Program-made: the position numbers and the translations under genes
Part shown: positions 30,053-38,963 of the stretch, in pieces
Layout: each line of letters starts with the position of its first letter
Numbering within the stretch: position 1 is the stretch's first letter
Assembly (NCBI RefSeq): GCF_004851605.1
Contig: NZ_CP031093.1
Location: forward strand, 2,516,692 to 2,580,691
Length of the DNA: 64,000 nucleotides
Origin: Hydrocarboniclastica marina
Lineage (GTDB): Bacteria > Pseudomonadota > Gammaproteobacteria > Pseudomonadales > Oleiphilaceae
Direction of reading: 5' to 3'
The notes under the pieces: generated by a model
Database searches by the model: none
Told to the model about the DNA's origin: nothing
The model's input: only the letters and a program-made list of their open reading frames with translations

Positions 30053-30955
30053 TCAGAAGTCCAGAGGGCAGCGTATTAGCCAGTCGGCTATGACCCCATA
30101 TTTTATTAGTTCGAGATCGGTTTTCTTTAAAGTAGGGATTTCGCTGCTTATATCATCCTTTAGTTGCTGAATCTCGGCTTGTATTACTGCTCCGGGCTGC
30201 TTCGAGCAATCAGTTAGAAATCTTGCCTCTAGATAGCTCCTCCGGTTATTTATAAGAGCATTAATCGTGACATGAATATCCGGCCACTCTACTCTCAAAT
30301 GATCCAGTAGATTTTGGTACCCAAGGTACTTCTGAACAAGAAAAGACTTCATCTGGTCGATTTTATCCGGATCGACGATCTTGGGTAACTTTAAATCGAT
30401 CTTCTTCAAAAAAGAAAGATTTTGGCTAATCCAATCGGCCGCCATGTCTTCTTCAACATGGCTGAAGTTCAGTAAAAGCTGATAACTGTCACGTTGTAGC
30501 GCTCTTACCTCAGTTCTATAATCGCTTTCTGTTTGTAACAGAATTTGAAAATCAGGCGATACGTAAGAGAGCCCAAGCTTCCTTACTTTTCCCGACTTTT
30601 CAGAACAATACATGGCCATATCTGAGTCGTAATATTCAGGAGTAGCTAATATCCATCTAGAAATTTGCATCCCCTCGAAAAGCTGAGCAAACTTTTTCAC
30701 GTTCTTTACCGTGAACTTCTGAATATCTTTTCTTATCTTATCTTTTTGCAGCTTCGTTAGCTTTTCCTTGTCACTAATTTGCTCTGGCAAGTAGCACTGA
30801 AATACGTGCCCGGAGAAAGAATAGCACTCGATTCCGAAATCGCCGCCGTAAGAGTCCGGGATGTCTTTCATATTCGAGGGCCCGTAGAATCTTCTCAAAA
30901 TGTCTTTGAAGTAGGCCTCCCAGCTCTTTGGGTCATTTTTGGGATCGTTTAGCAT
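30053..30955 (-). CDS. ABC-3C effector-like protein
   Basis: A 300-residue protein that opens the operon. Near residues 37-57 it reads YGGDFGIECYSFSGHVFQCYLPE, which lines up with the GD-GID...VQCK core of Mrr-type PD-(D/E)xK nucleases, but with Tyr where the catalytic lysine is expected. The rest is helical and fits the ABC-3C N-terminal module that docks on the ATPase. Either the fold is a degraded or variant nuclease or it only binds nucleic acid; I cannot decide from sequence. Confidence 0.6.
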   Translation of the reverse strand: MLNDPKNDPKSWEAYFKDILRRFYGPSNMKDIPDSYGGDFGIECYSFSGHVFQCYLPEQISDKEKLTKLQKDKIRKDIQKFTVKNVKKFAQLFEGMQISRWILATPEYYDSDMAMYCSEKSGKVRKLGLSYVSPDFQILLQTESDYRTEVRALQRDSYQLLLNFSHVEEDMAADWISQNLSFLKKIDLKLPKIVDPDKIDQMKSFLVQKYLGYQNLLDHLRVEWPDIHVTINALINNRRSYLEARFLTDCSKQPGAVIQAEIQQLKDDISSEIPTLKKTDLELIKYGVIADWLIRCPLDF

Positions 30956-31345
30956 TCGCCCTACCTTTCTTCGGTATATTTTTTTCTATTGGCTCCCTTG
31001 TCATGGCAAGTGCACCCATGATGCATACCTCGCCTCATCTTTTGAGGTCGAAAGCATATCCAGAATGATTAGTCCCGTTTTACGCAGGTATCTACGGCCA
31101 ACTCTCCACTCCGACTCCATAAAACAGTAGATTAGCCCATAGGTTTCATTGCTTCCATGTAATCATTATCCGTCGGCGATCCGCGCCGTCAGCCAACTGT
31201 TCATTTACGCCTCGGGAAAACGATCCGCGCAAACCTAACGCCAGCATTACCCCGTCCGCCCTTCGACCCGCAGGTCTGCTAAGTAGCCATTTAGCACCTG
31301 GGAGAAAGGTACATTATAGAAGAGCTGAGCTGCACCGCTGGCGGG
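30956..31345. other. Gap upstream of the ABC-3C operon
   Basis: 390 bp with no supported gene. It should hold the ABC-3C promoter on the minus strand. I see no strong palindrome or terminator. Confidence 0.4.
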
Positions 31346-31669
31346 TCAAACGCGAGATCCAAAGGGCCCCGGACGTCGTGTCGGCTTGCTAGTACTTTTG
31401 AGGCTCTCCAGCTCCCGCGTAATCGTCGCAAAAATATCCTCAACCGCTACACCATCTTTACATGAGAAGCAGTCCGTCAGCAGCGTCAAAGGATGAATTC
31501 CCATTGTCCTAGCCAGCTCGTCGATCTTATCCAGTGAGGGGTTTTTCAGCCCGCGCTCCAACTCGCTCAGGTATGTCCTGCTGCTCACTTCTGAAAACGC
31601 CTCTTGAGATAGTTCTTTAGCTTTCCGATGGCGCTTTAGCGTTTGACCAAATGCCGTTTGCAGTTTCAT
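31346..31669 (-). CDS. XRE-family transcriptional regulator
   Basis: A 107-residue protein with a classic N-terminal HTH (AFGQTLKRHRKAKELSQEAFSEVSSRTYLSELERGLKNPSLDKIDELA) and a C-terminal tail with two cysteines (DCFSCKDG). The ATG at 31669 follows GGGGGCGGC; upstream codons lack family support. It diverges from the next gene across an 11-bp inverted repeat that is a likely operator. Confidence 0.85.
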   Translation of the reverse strand: MKLQTAFGQTLKRHRKAKELSQEAFSEVSSRTYLSELERGLKNPSLDKIDELARTMGIHPLTLLTDCFSCKDGVAVEDIFATITRELESLKSTSKPTRRPGPFGSRV

Positions 31670-31702
31670 GCCGCCCCCTGAAAAGGGGCATGACAACCCA
31701 TT

Positions 31703-31733
31703 GCACGCTATAGCACTACAAACTATAGTGTGC
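31703..31733. promoter_or_regulatory. Palindromic operator between divergent genes
   Basis: GCACGCTATAG (31703-31713) and CTATAGTGTGC (31723-31733) form inverted arms with one mismatch around a 9-bp centre. The site lies between the XRE gene (start 31669) and the rightward gene (start 31752), so it can control both. Confidence 0.75.
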
Positions 31734-31751
31734 ATATTGAGGAGAGTTAGT

Positions 31752-32180
31752 ATGTTCATGACACAACAGCACGCCGAAAAGCTTCTAGGTCGACCATTTG
31801 GCGGCGAACGATATTGGCGCTTGGTCGAGCTATCCAGCGATGCCCCTTGGTTCTATGTGAATGTCGCGTTTTCTCATGTCCAGGGCAAAGGGCATCGACA
31901 CTATCTATTTACCGAAGCATCAGACCTCGTGAGGCTTATTGACGAAACCAGCGAATGTTTCTGGATTGAACAGGTCATGTTGGTTATACCGCCACAAATG
32001 AACGGTACGGAACGATGGGAAATGCATCAACTGGAGGAGCTGATTGCCGTCGGTGACAGCGCTGACCTGCTGCATATCGATTACATTTATAAACTAAAGA
32101 ACGACTTACTCTATTCTACGACTGACGGTTCAGGGGTGTGCGAGCGTAGATTGCATCAGACTCTCTTTTCCCAGCAGTAG
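31752..32180 (+). CDS. Hypothetical protein divergent from the XRE regulator
   Basis: A 142-residue soluble protein (HAEKLLGRPFGGERYWRLVELSSDAPWFYVNVAF) with no family I recognise. AGGAGAG precedes the ATG at 31752. Sharing an operator with an XRE regulator, and followed by a ParS-type antitoxin gene, it may belong to the same accessory module. Confidence 0.6.
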   Translation: MFMTQQHAEKLLGRPFGGERYWRLVELSSDAPWFYVNVAFSHVQGKGHRHYLFTEASDLVRLIDETSECFWIEQVMLVIPPQMNGTERWEMHQLEELIAVGDSADLLHIDYIYKLKNDLLYSTTDGSGVCERRLHQTLFSQQ

Positions 32181-32267
32181 CACGCGTATTGGTATTGCTG
32201 CGAAGGGTATAATTCGGATTCCACGGTTGCCAAGATCGGATGTGACTACCAAAAAGGAGCACGAGGC

Positions 32268-32609
32268 GTGGCTGCTTCTGTTAATACCACCAACCCCTCC
32301 AAAGTTCTGGCCAAGGCGACCAGACGCGCGGCGCTTCGCCTGAGCATCCCGGAAGAGCAGCTTACGGCAATTCTAGGCGTCGATGTTCTTCAGGCCGACG
32401 CTATTGAGCCTACCGGCACTAACGGGCAGCGGGCACTGCAAATAATTCGGGTATACAAGCGACTTTCTGCAATAACGGGAAATGACAGTGGCGCGATGGC
32501 TCACTGGATGACGACAAGGAATAAATGGTTCAACTCTAGCCCGCGAGAGCGACTCGCGAGCGGCGACGGGCTGGACGACGTGGTGTCCTACCTCGACTCG
32601 GTACCATAG
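32268..32609 (+). CDS. Xre/MbcA/ParS (DUF2384) antitoxin-like protein
   Basis: A 113-residue protein. The N-terminal half is an Xre-like helical domain (AALRLSIPEEQLTAILGV). The C-terminal half is a ParS/MbcA toxin-binding domain (RALQIIRVYKRLSAITGNDSGAMAHWMTTRNKWFNSSPRERLASGDGLDDVVSYLD). Starts at GTG after AAGGAGCACGAGGC. These antitoxins normally pair with a RES-domain NAD-degrading toxin. No RES gene follows; the next gene encodes a different protein. Confidence 0.85.
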   Translation: MAASVNTTNPSKVLAKATRRAALRLSIPEEQLTAILGVDVLQADAIEPTGTNGQRALQIIRVYKRLSAITGNDSGAMAHWMTTRNKWFNSSPRERLASGDGLDDVVSYLDSVP

Positions 32610-32687
32610 GTCGAACGTCCCTTTCTTTGTTGAGCTGGGGGTTTCCAGCGCCGGCAGACATTCTCTCCAACCTGAAAGGGAATTATT

Positions 32688-33122
32688 ATGAAGCAAGGTT
32701 GGGACGCGCAAAGTGACGTTCCTGCTATCACCCGGCTTGAGGAGATGGTCAGCGTCAGCGAGCGCAATGTATTTCTCCCGGACGATTTCCAGGCTATTGG
32801 AGATGCCAAACAGGTAATGCAAGCTCTAAATCAGTTGATTGAACGAGGAATTCTGGCTCCGATTGGCGAAGGGCTTTACGCTAAAACTCGCCCCAACAGA
32901 ATAAATGGAAGGCAGATGCTCGCCGCGGAAGGCGGCTTCGACCAGGTGGCGAAGGAAGCACTTCAACGGCTGGGAGTCGAATGGAAGATTGGCAGTGCAG
33001 AAGAGGCGTACCAGAAAGGTGGGTTGCAAATTCCGGTAAACACATACGTCCGAGTCAAAGGTAATCCAGACCTTAAGATCGGATTTGGCGATTTCTGGCT
33101 TGAGCTGGAGCGCTATTCGTAA
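32688..33122 (+). CDS. Winged-helix-like protein resembling DUF6088/AbiEi, next to ParS-like gene
   Basis: A 144-residue protein with an N-terminal winged-helix pattern (AKQVMQALNQLIERGILAPIGEGLYAKTR) and a mixed alpha/beta end (VNTYVRVKGNPDLKIGFGDFWLELERYS). It resembles DUF6088/AbiEi-type proteins in layout; the link is tentative. A clear ribosome site (AAAGGGAATTATT) lies before the ATG, 78 bp after the ParS-like gene. It stands where a RES toxin would be expected. Confidence 0.55.
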   Translation: MKQGWDAQSDVPAITRLEEMVSVSERNVFLPDDFQAIGDAKQVMQALNQLIERGILAPIGEGLYAKTRPNRINGRQMLAAEGGFDQVAKEALQRLGVEWKIGSAEEAYQKGGLQIPVNTYVRVKGNPDLKIGFGDFWLELERYS

Positions 33123-33153
33123 TTTCCTGCAGACTTAACTTAGAATTTCTATG

Positions 33154-36111
33154 CTATCCACGGGAAAGGTCAACAGGGCTTAAGGATTTCTCGAACTCTT
33201 CCACCGGCATGGGATGGCCGAACAGATACCCTTGATGGGCAGAGCAACCCATCTCGACAAGAAGTCTCCAATGCGCCTCGGTTTCAACGCCTTCAGCGAT
33301 GACCGTCAGCCCCATGCTCTTGCCCAACGCAACGATGGTTTTTGGAATTATGTTGCCGTTGTGGTCGAGGAGGATGTCGCGGACAAAGCTCTGATCAATT
33401 TTCAGTTGTTCAATAGGCATTCTTTTCAGGTAGGCCAGTGATGAGTACCCGGTTCCGAAATGATCCAGCGAAAAGCTGATTCCTTTCGCTCTGAGTGCAT
33501 CCATCTTGGAGATTATGGTATCGATATCGGAAGCGAGCAGGCTCTCAGTCAGCTCCAGTTTAAGCCGGTTCGGATTGGCTTCTGTCCGCTCAACCGTTGC
33601 CAGGACCTGTTCTACAAAGTCCGCCTGGGCTAATTGTAAGGCACTCACATTGACGGCGAGAGTCAGGTGTTCAGTTTCAGACCGGCGGCCCCAAACTGCA
33701 AGCTGTTGGCAGGCTGACTGGAGCACCCACTGGCCAATGGGTAGTATGAGCCGGGTTTCTTCCGCCAGAGGAATAAAGTCATTTGGCCTGACCCAACCCT
33801 TCACCGGGTGGTGCCACCGAAGCAAGGCCTCGGCTCCGGTGGCCCTACGATTACCATCTACCTGAACCTGATAAAATAACTCAAACTGTTGTTCGTTAAC
33901 GGCGATCCGCAGCTCATTCTCCATCGTGGCGCGTGCCATAACGTCAGCCTGCATCTGCGGGTCAAAAAACACCAATCTGTTTCGGCCGGCTGCCTTGGCT
34001 TGATACATTGCCAGGTCGGCCTGTTTTAAGATCTCCTCTACCGGCACGTCATGACCGATGAACAGCGTGACCCCGATACTGGGTGAGCCTTCATAGTTGG
34101 GACTAATTTGAGTATAGGGCCGATTAAGATTGAGCCGGATTTTTTCACCGATGGCTTCCGCATGCGCGGCGGCCGACGTTACATCCTCGCCTAAGCTTTC
34201 TAGTAACACCACAAACTCGTCACCACCTAGACGTGCCACGGTATCGCCTTCTCGAAGACAGCTGAGGAGGCGCCTGGCAACCAGCTGCAGAAGCTTGTCG
34301 CCAGTATGATGGCCAGCGGTGTCGTTCAGGCGTTTGAAATGGTCCAAGTCTATAAAGAGGAGCGCTCCATAGCTTGTTAAGCGCTTACTGACCGAGCGAG
34401 CGTGTGCAAGGCGATCGTGGAACAGTCGGCGGTTGGGTAAGCGCGTCAGTGAATCGTAGAACGCGAGCTCATTGATTTCTTTCTCGGCATTTCTGCGCTG
34501 GGAAATGTCCCGCATGACACCGATATAGAGGGTATGGCCTTCAAGGACGATTTTGGAAACAGTCAGGTCCATAGGAAACGTTCGGCCATTTTTTTGGACG
34601 GCCTCAACTTCACGATTAATCCCTGCACTCTGAGACCCAGAGAGGCTTTGGTCAGCCCAAGCAGAATCTTTCCATGCGTCCCGATAGAGATTGGGAACGA
34701 GCACCTTGATCTCTATTTCCAAGAGCTCGGATGCTGAGTAACCAAACATCTGCTGGACCGCAGGGTTCGCCGAGACAATAGCCCCGGCCTCATCCACGGT
34801 CACGATCCCATCCACGACGTTATCCAGAATCGCTTGCGTGTGTATGGCCTGTTCTTGTTGGGCCTGCTCCAGCCGTCTACGCTCGGTAATATCAGCCAAA
34901 AAACCGTGCCACAGGGTGCTCCCATCAGCCAGCCGCTCCGGGGTAGCACGTCCTTCAATCCAGATGCTGGCCCTCGACGGGTGTTCGAGCCGGAAGTGTT
35001 CCTCCCAGGTGGTGAGATCCCTGAAGGATTTTCGAATACCCTCTACTACACGGGGCTTGTCCTTGGGATGAATCAGTTCCAGAACGGGTAAGACGTCTTT
35101 GTCCAGCCCTGTGGCGGGGATACCATAAACGGAAGTCAGCCCTTCACTGGTGTACGGAAAACATGCACGCCCATCGGGCCAGCGCTGATACTGGTATATC
35201 ATTCCGGGCAGATTCGACGTGAGCTTTTCCAACCGACTCAGCAACTCGTAAACCTTGGCTTCGGATTCTTTCTGTTGACTGATGTCGCGCACAAGAATCA
35301 GAACTTCTTCTTCACTCAGCCGCTTAAAGCGCGCTTCGAAATGGCCAGGGCGGCTGTGCGACTCATATTCCAACGTCACGGGCGTATCAGTTGTTAGCGT
35401 ATGCGCTATCGCGTCCCTGTACTTCGCGGTGAGGGTCGGGGGCATTGACTCAGGCGGAAGGCAGCCCAGCATGGTCTTCCGGGCAGCCGGTAATTCCGCG
35501 TGATCCTGGCAGAAAAGAATGAGCCCATCGGGGTTAACGACAAACACCATATCCGGCATGGCGTCGAGAACGGCCTGGTTCCGGGTCTCACTCGCCGCTA
35601 GCTGTTTCTGTAGTTGCTTTTCATGGAATGAATTGATTTCCTCCTCAGCGCTGGCGGCGAAGTCGAGCAGCGACTGGCGCTCTTCCTCGTTAAGCCGGCG
35701 CGGTTTCGTTCCGACGAGGCAGAAAGTGCCGAGACGAAACCCGGCGGTTGATGAGAGAGGGACTGCCGCGTAAAAACGAACATGGGGAGTTTCAGCGACC
35801 ATCGGGTTACCAGAGAAGCGCTCGTCCACTAACGCGTCAGGCACCTCGAAAATGCCGTCTTCCATCGTTATCGTGTGACTACAGATCGAGACGGTGCGCT
35901 CAGTCTCGCAGATTTCTGTGCCCTGACGGGACTTGAACCACTGACGGTCGGCATCTATCAGAGAAACTAATACGGTCTCAACATTAAAGTATCGCTGGGC
36001 CAGCCTGGTCAATCGATCGAAGCGCTCTTCCGGGGGAGTGTCCAGCAGTTTTAGAGCTTTGAGGGCGGACAAGCGCTCGGCTTCATTATCAGGAATTCTC
36101 GGCACTTTCAT
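33154..36111 (-). CDS. GAF-PAS-GGDEF-EAL cyclic-di-GMP signalling protein
   Basis: A 985-residue cytoplasmic sensor. It has an N-terminal GAF domain (about 20-165), three PAS-like domains (about 185-540, including PTSEGLTSVYGIPA and IVSANPAVQQMFGYSASEL), a GGDEF domain with intact RLGGDEFVVLLE, and an EAL domain with EALLRWHHP. In the EAL part the loop normally reading DDFGTGYSS reads DHFGTGYSS, replacing an acidic residue expected to bind metal, so phosphodiesterase activity may be reduced. No membrane helix is seen. Confidence 0.93.
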   Translation of the reverse strand: MKVPRIPDNEAERLSALKALKLLDTPPEERFDRLTRLAQRYFNVETVLVSLIDADRQWFKSRQGTEICETERTVSICSHTITMEDGIFEVPDALVDERFSGNPMVAETPHVRFYAAVPLSSTAGFRLGTFCLVGTKPRRLNEEERQSLLDFAASAEEEINSFHEKQLQKQLAASETRNQAVLDAMPDMVFVVNPDGLILFCQDHAELPAARKTMLGCLPPESMPPTLTAKYRDAIAHTLTTDTPVTLEYESHSRPGHFEARFKRLSEEEVLILVRDISQQKESEAKVYELLSRLEKLTSNLPGMIYQYQRWPDGRACFPYTSEGLTSVYGIPATGLDKDVLPVLELIHPKDKPRVVEGIRKSFRDLTTWEEHFRLEHPSRASIWIEGRATPERLADGSTLWHGFLADITERRRLEQAQQEQAIHTQAILDNVVDGIVTVDEAGAIVSANPAVQQMFGYSASELLEIEIKVLVPNLYRDAWKDSAWADQSLSGSQSAGINREVEAVQKNGRTFPMDLTVSKIVLEGHTLYIGVMRDISQRRNAEKEINELAFYDSLTRLPNRRLFHDRLAHARSVSKRLTSYGALLFIDLDHFKRLNDTAGHHTGDKLLQLVARRLLSCLREGDTVARLGGDEFVVLLESLGEDVTSAAAHAEAIGEKIRLNLNRPYTQISPNYEGSPSIGVTLFIGHDVPVEEILKQADLAMYQAKAAGRNRLVFFDPQMQADVMARATMENELRIAVNEQQFELFYQVQVDGNRRATGAEALLRWHHPVKGWVRPNDFIPLAEETRLILPIGQWVLQSACQQLAVWGRRSETEHLTLAVNVSALQLAQADFVEQVLATVERTEANPNRLKLELTESLLASDIDTIISKMDALRAKGISFSLDHFGTGYSSLAYLKRMPIEQLKIDQSFVRDILLDHNGNIIPKTIVALGKSMGLTVIAEGVETEAHWRLLVEMGCSAHQGYLFGHPMPVEEFEKSLSPVDLSRG

Positions 36112-36294
36112 TTAAGTTGGCCCAGTGCTCTCGTTGTGGTACAGAAAATTATTAGTGACGATAAGAATTGTCACACCATGAAAAGATTGTCGGTAATACT
36201 GGAGGCATTAGGGCAACCCATAGTGACCAATCCTTGATCAGATGCCGAAGAATCTTCTTTCAGGCAGATGTTACCTGTTGGCCGAGATGGCTGC

Positions 36295-36640
36295 TTAGGC
36301 AACCCTCAGCTTGATTTCGTTAGCCGTGTATTTAACCAATTCAGCCTTGAGTAGACCATCCGCCTTTAAGCTACCTTCGACCTCTACCCTTCACGCTCTT
36401 TCGGGAAAGATTAAGGCTCCATGCCGGCGTTCAATGTGTCAAATTTGGTATTATCGAAACCGTATCTGCACTCACACCACTGGCTTGAACGCGGTTGAAC
36501 ATAACCGAGCCGAAGCCATAGATTCGGCCCGAGGTTGTAGCTGTCGAGCTACTGTTGGTGCTATTGCTACCGCCGGCCACACGCAAAGAGGGAGTCGCTC
36601 ACTCGACGCTCAGCAGCGCCTGGATAGCTTAATTGGTGAA
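36295..36640 (-). pseudogene. Decayed DUF5666-like lipoprotein gene
   Basis: Frames shift several times on the minus strand: a lipoprotein-like LFACG, then SGRIYGFGSVMFNRV, RYGFDNTKFDTLNAGMEP and VEVEGSLKADGLLKAELVKYTANEIKL ending at a stop. The order and wording match DUF5666 domain proteins of marine gammaproteobacteria, but at least two indels break the frame. Confidence 0.6.
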
Positions 36641-36850
36641 TCGCCGCAGGTTAGAAACGGAAACGCCATTGCACCGCCCATATTTAACGTCCAACCCGGC
36701 AACCTGTCTCGCAGGGTTCTGTGTTATGCACGTAGCAAACTGTTAATTACCCACTTTCAGCCCCAGACCGGCTTTGAATTCGGTGAAAGGCGTCGGCACG
36801 TAGGACGCACCGGGAAGTGACTGCGACAACGTGAACCGCCTGATACCCTA

Positions 36851-37129
36851 GGACAACTCCTTTTTGAAGAACGGAACGCTGCCGCTTCGCGCAAAAATTC
36901 GCGTTTCTTCTTCACTCGTGCAGTTCACGCTTTAACCGGGCAAGCTCTTCATCTCTCGGTGACCCCGTTCCATTGAAGGCGTTGTCTGTGTCGGCACCCG
37001 CTTCTCTGCGCCACCGGGCCCGAAGATTGGGGTTAATTCCCATCTCTAACGGTAGCTCACGCCAGATTGACGGGTCAAAGCGATGGCTTCGCGTTTAAAT
37101 TCCGACTCATATTTTCTGCGTCTGGACAT
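36851..37129 (-). pseudogene. IS3-family OrfA remnant
   Basis: Starts MSRRRKYESEFKREAIALTRQSGVSYR, then shifts frame to MGINPNLRARWRREAGADTDNAFNGTGSPRDEELARLKREL and again to KKKREFLREAAAF. This is the IS3-type helix-turn-helix/leucine-zipper OrfA with two frameshifts and no OrfB after it. Confidence 0.8.
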
Positions 37130-37476
37130 GAAAACTCCTTTGGCACACTGTGCCTCTTTTCAAAAGTGTCCGCAGGAACGGGCTACGTCTTTATAAAGCG
37201 TACGCCTGCTGAACACTTAGGCCTAAGTGTTCGATGTAACCACGACAGTGATCACCCAACTAGGACAGTAGCTAAAACGCAGATTCGATTACTATGATTC
37301 GGTCACGATACGGTAGCCTACGGCTGGTATAGCTCCTGTCGGGTTCTCCTCCGTTGCGCTAATCTCACTCTCAGCTACCAGCTTTTTCCGGGCCCTACAA
37401 AACTACCATCCGCCTGGTCAGCTGCAGACCTACAGTGAACAGGCATTATCATCACGAAAGATTAAACAAGAGAAAT
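37130..37476. other. Intergenic stretch left of the egtB box
   Basis: No supported gene. Contains the former left flank of the IS3 remnant. Several stop codons occur in all frames. Confidence 0.4.
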
Positions 37477-37492
37477 TTCAGTTTAGATTCAG
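37477..37492 (+). promoter_or_regulatory. TTCAG-N6-TTCAG direct repeat before egtB
   Basis: TTCAG at 37477 and 37488, 11 bp apart, in near-ideal context (TTTCAGTTTAGATTCAGTTTT is the sense of the region, read in two halves). It lies about 100 bp before egtB. Unlike other copies there is no -10-like hexamer at 12 bp; TATATC at 37520 is further off. Confidence 0.6.
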
Positions 37493-37590
37493 TTTTACCT
37501 GCCACTTTTTCTACAACTGTATATCTTGGGTTTTAAGAGTCTGCGAGACGGAAACTGAAAGCCAAACCGAACAAGCAAGGATGCAAAGTC

Positions 37591-38874
37591 ATGCTAAAGC
37601 AAGCGCCTTTGAACAACAGCTTCAGGTTCAGGCAAGTTCGTGATCAGACAGAACTGTTATGCGCTTCTCTCAGCGCCGAGGACTGCAACCTTCAGGCAAT
37701 GCCCGACACCAGTCCCCTAAAGTGGCATCTCGCCCATACTACTTGGTTTTTTGAGACGTTCACTCTCACCCCTTTCAGTCCGGGTTACCGGCGCTACGAC
37801 GAAAGCTTTCAGGTCCTTTTCAATTCCTACTACAACGGTATCGGCAAACAGCATCCTCGCTCGCAACGGCACCTGCTGTCCCGGCCGGGACTCAACGAAG
37901 TGTTGGAATACCGGCAGCACGTCAATAAGGCCGTGTCAGCCCTCCTGGACCTACCGGTCCATGCCGACCAGGGTGAGATATCGAGCCGGCTCTACCTCGG
38001 TCTCAACCATGAGCAACAACATCAGGAATTGATGCTCACCGACCTCAAGTACAATCTCGGCTGCAATCCGCTCGCGCCAGTCTACGTGCAGTCCGAACTA
38101 CCGGAACGGGAGCCTGCCGAAGCCGGCTTCGAATTCTATAAAGGCGGATTAGTGGAGGTAGGTCAGCCTGCGGACGACGGCTTTGGCTTCGACAATGAGC
38201 GTCCACAGCATAAAGCGTGGCTAGAGCCTTTCGCGCTGGGCAGAAAGCTGGTCACTAACGGCGAATACCGTGAATTCATCGCGGATGGAGGCTACCGCCG
38301 CCCCGAGCTCTGGCTCTCCGATGGCTGGAGCACGGTGCAGGAGCAGAACTGGACCCAGCCCCTTTACTGGGACCTGGATGCCGACTCACCTTCAGTCTTC
38401 ACCCTTCATGGCCAGCAACCGTTGCGCAACGAGTATCCAGTCTGCCATCTGAGCTATTTCGAAGCCGATGCCTACGCCCGCTGGGCTGGCGCACGCCTCC
38501 CCACAGAAGAAGAGTGGGAGCATGCCTGCCGGCAGTCCCACAAACCACAGCAGGGGCGGGAAATCGACTTCAATCTCAAAAGCCTGCAGCCCACAGGCAC
38601 CACACCAAACAAGGGGCTACGGGATCTATTCGGACAGGTCTGGCAATGGACCTCCTCGGCCTACCGGGCTTATCCGGGCTATCGAGTTACGCCAGGCGCC
38701 CTGGGTGAGTACAACGGCAAATTCATGTGTAACCAGTTTGTCCTGCGCGGCAGCTCTTGTGCGACGCCGCGCAGCCACAGTCGCGCTAGCTACCGAAACT
38801 TTTTCTACGCCCCCGACCGGTGGCAGTTCACCGGGCTGCGTCTAGCGCGGGATGCTATGCCTGGTGCGTCCTGA
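37591..38874 (+). CDS. egtB: Ergothioneine biosynthesis protein EgtB
   Basis: A 427-residue non-haem iron sulfoxide synthase. The N-terminal DinB domain has the iron-binding histidines in WHLAHTTWFFE and LNHEQQHQELML; the C-terminal FGE-sulfatase domain has FKMGR-like KLVTNGEYREFI, WAGARLPTEEEWEHAC, GQVWQWTSSAY and VLRGSSCATPRSH. It joins trimethylhistidine (hercynine) to a thiol donor. Its position next to egtD supports ergothioneine rather than ovothiol synthesis. A TTCAG double box upstream links it to the copper genes. Confidence 0.93.
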   Translation: MLKQAPLNNSFRFRQVRDQTELLCASLSAEDCNLQAMPDTSPLKWHLAHTTWFFETFTLTPFSPGYRRYDESFQVLFNSYYNGIGKQHPRSQRHLLSRPGLNEVLEYRQHVNKAVSALLDLPVHADQGEISSRLYLGLNHEQQHQELMLTDLKYNLGCNPLAPVYVQSELPEREPAEAGFEFYKGGLVEVGQPADDGFGFDNERPQHKAWLEPFALGRKLVTNGEYREFIADGGYRRPELWLSDGWSTVQEQNWTQPLYWDLDADSPSVFTLHGQQPLRNEYPVCHLSYFEADAYARWAGARLPTEEEWEHACRQSHKPQQGREIDFNLKSLQPTGTTPNKGLRDLFGQVWQWTSSAYRAYPGYRVTPGALGEYNGKFMCNQFVLRGSSCATPRSHSRASYRNFFYAPDRWQFTGLRLARDAMPGAS

Positions 38875-38963
38875 CCGTTTTCGGCCCCTCGCAGACCTGA
38901 TTTTGCGACTGCCCTCCCGCTTGCGGTCTCCGCAGCGGTCTAAACGGGGCAAGGCCTAGAGCA

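Noticed and set aside
36311..36820. A 169-residue rightward frame
   Set aside because: The opposite strand carries recognisable DUF5666 remnants; the rightward frame is a shadow without a ribosome site.
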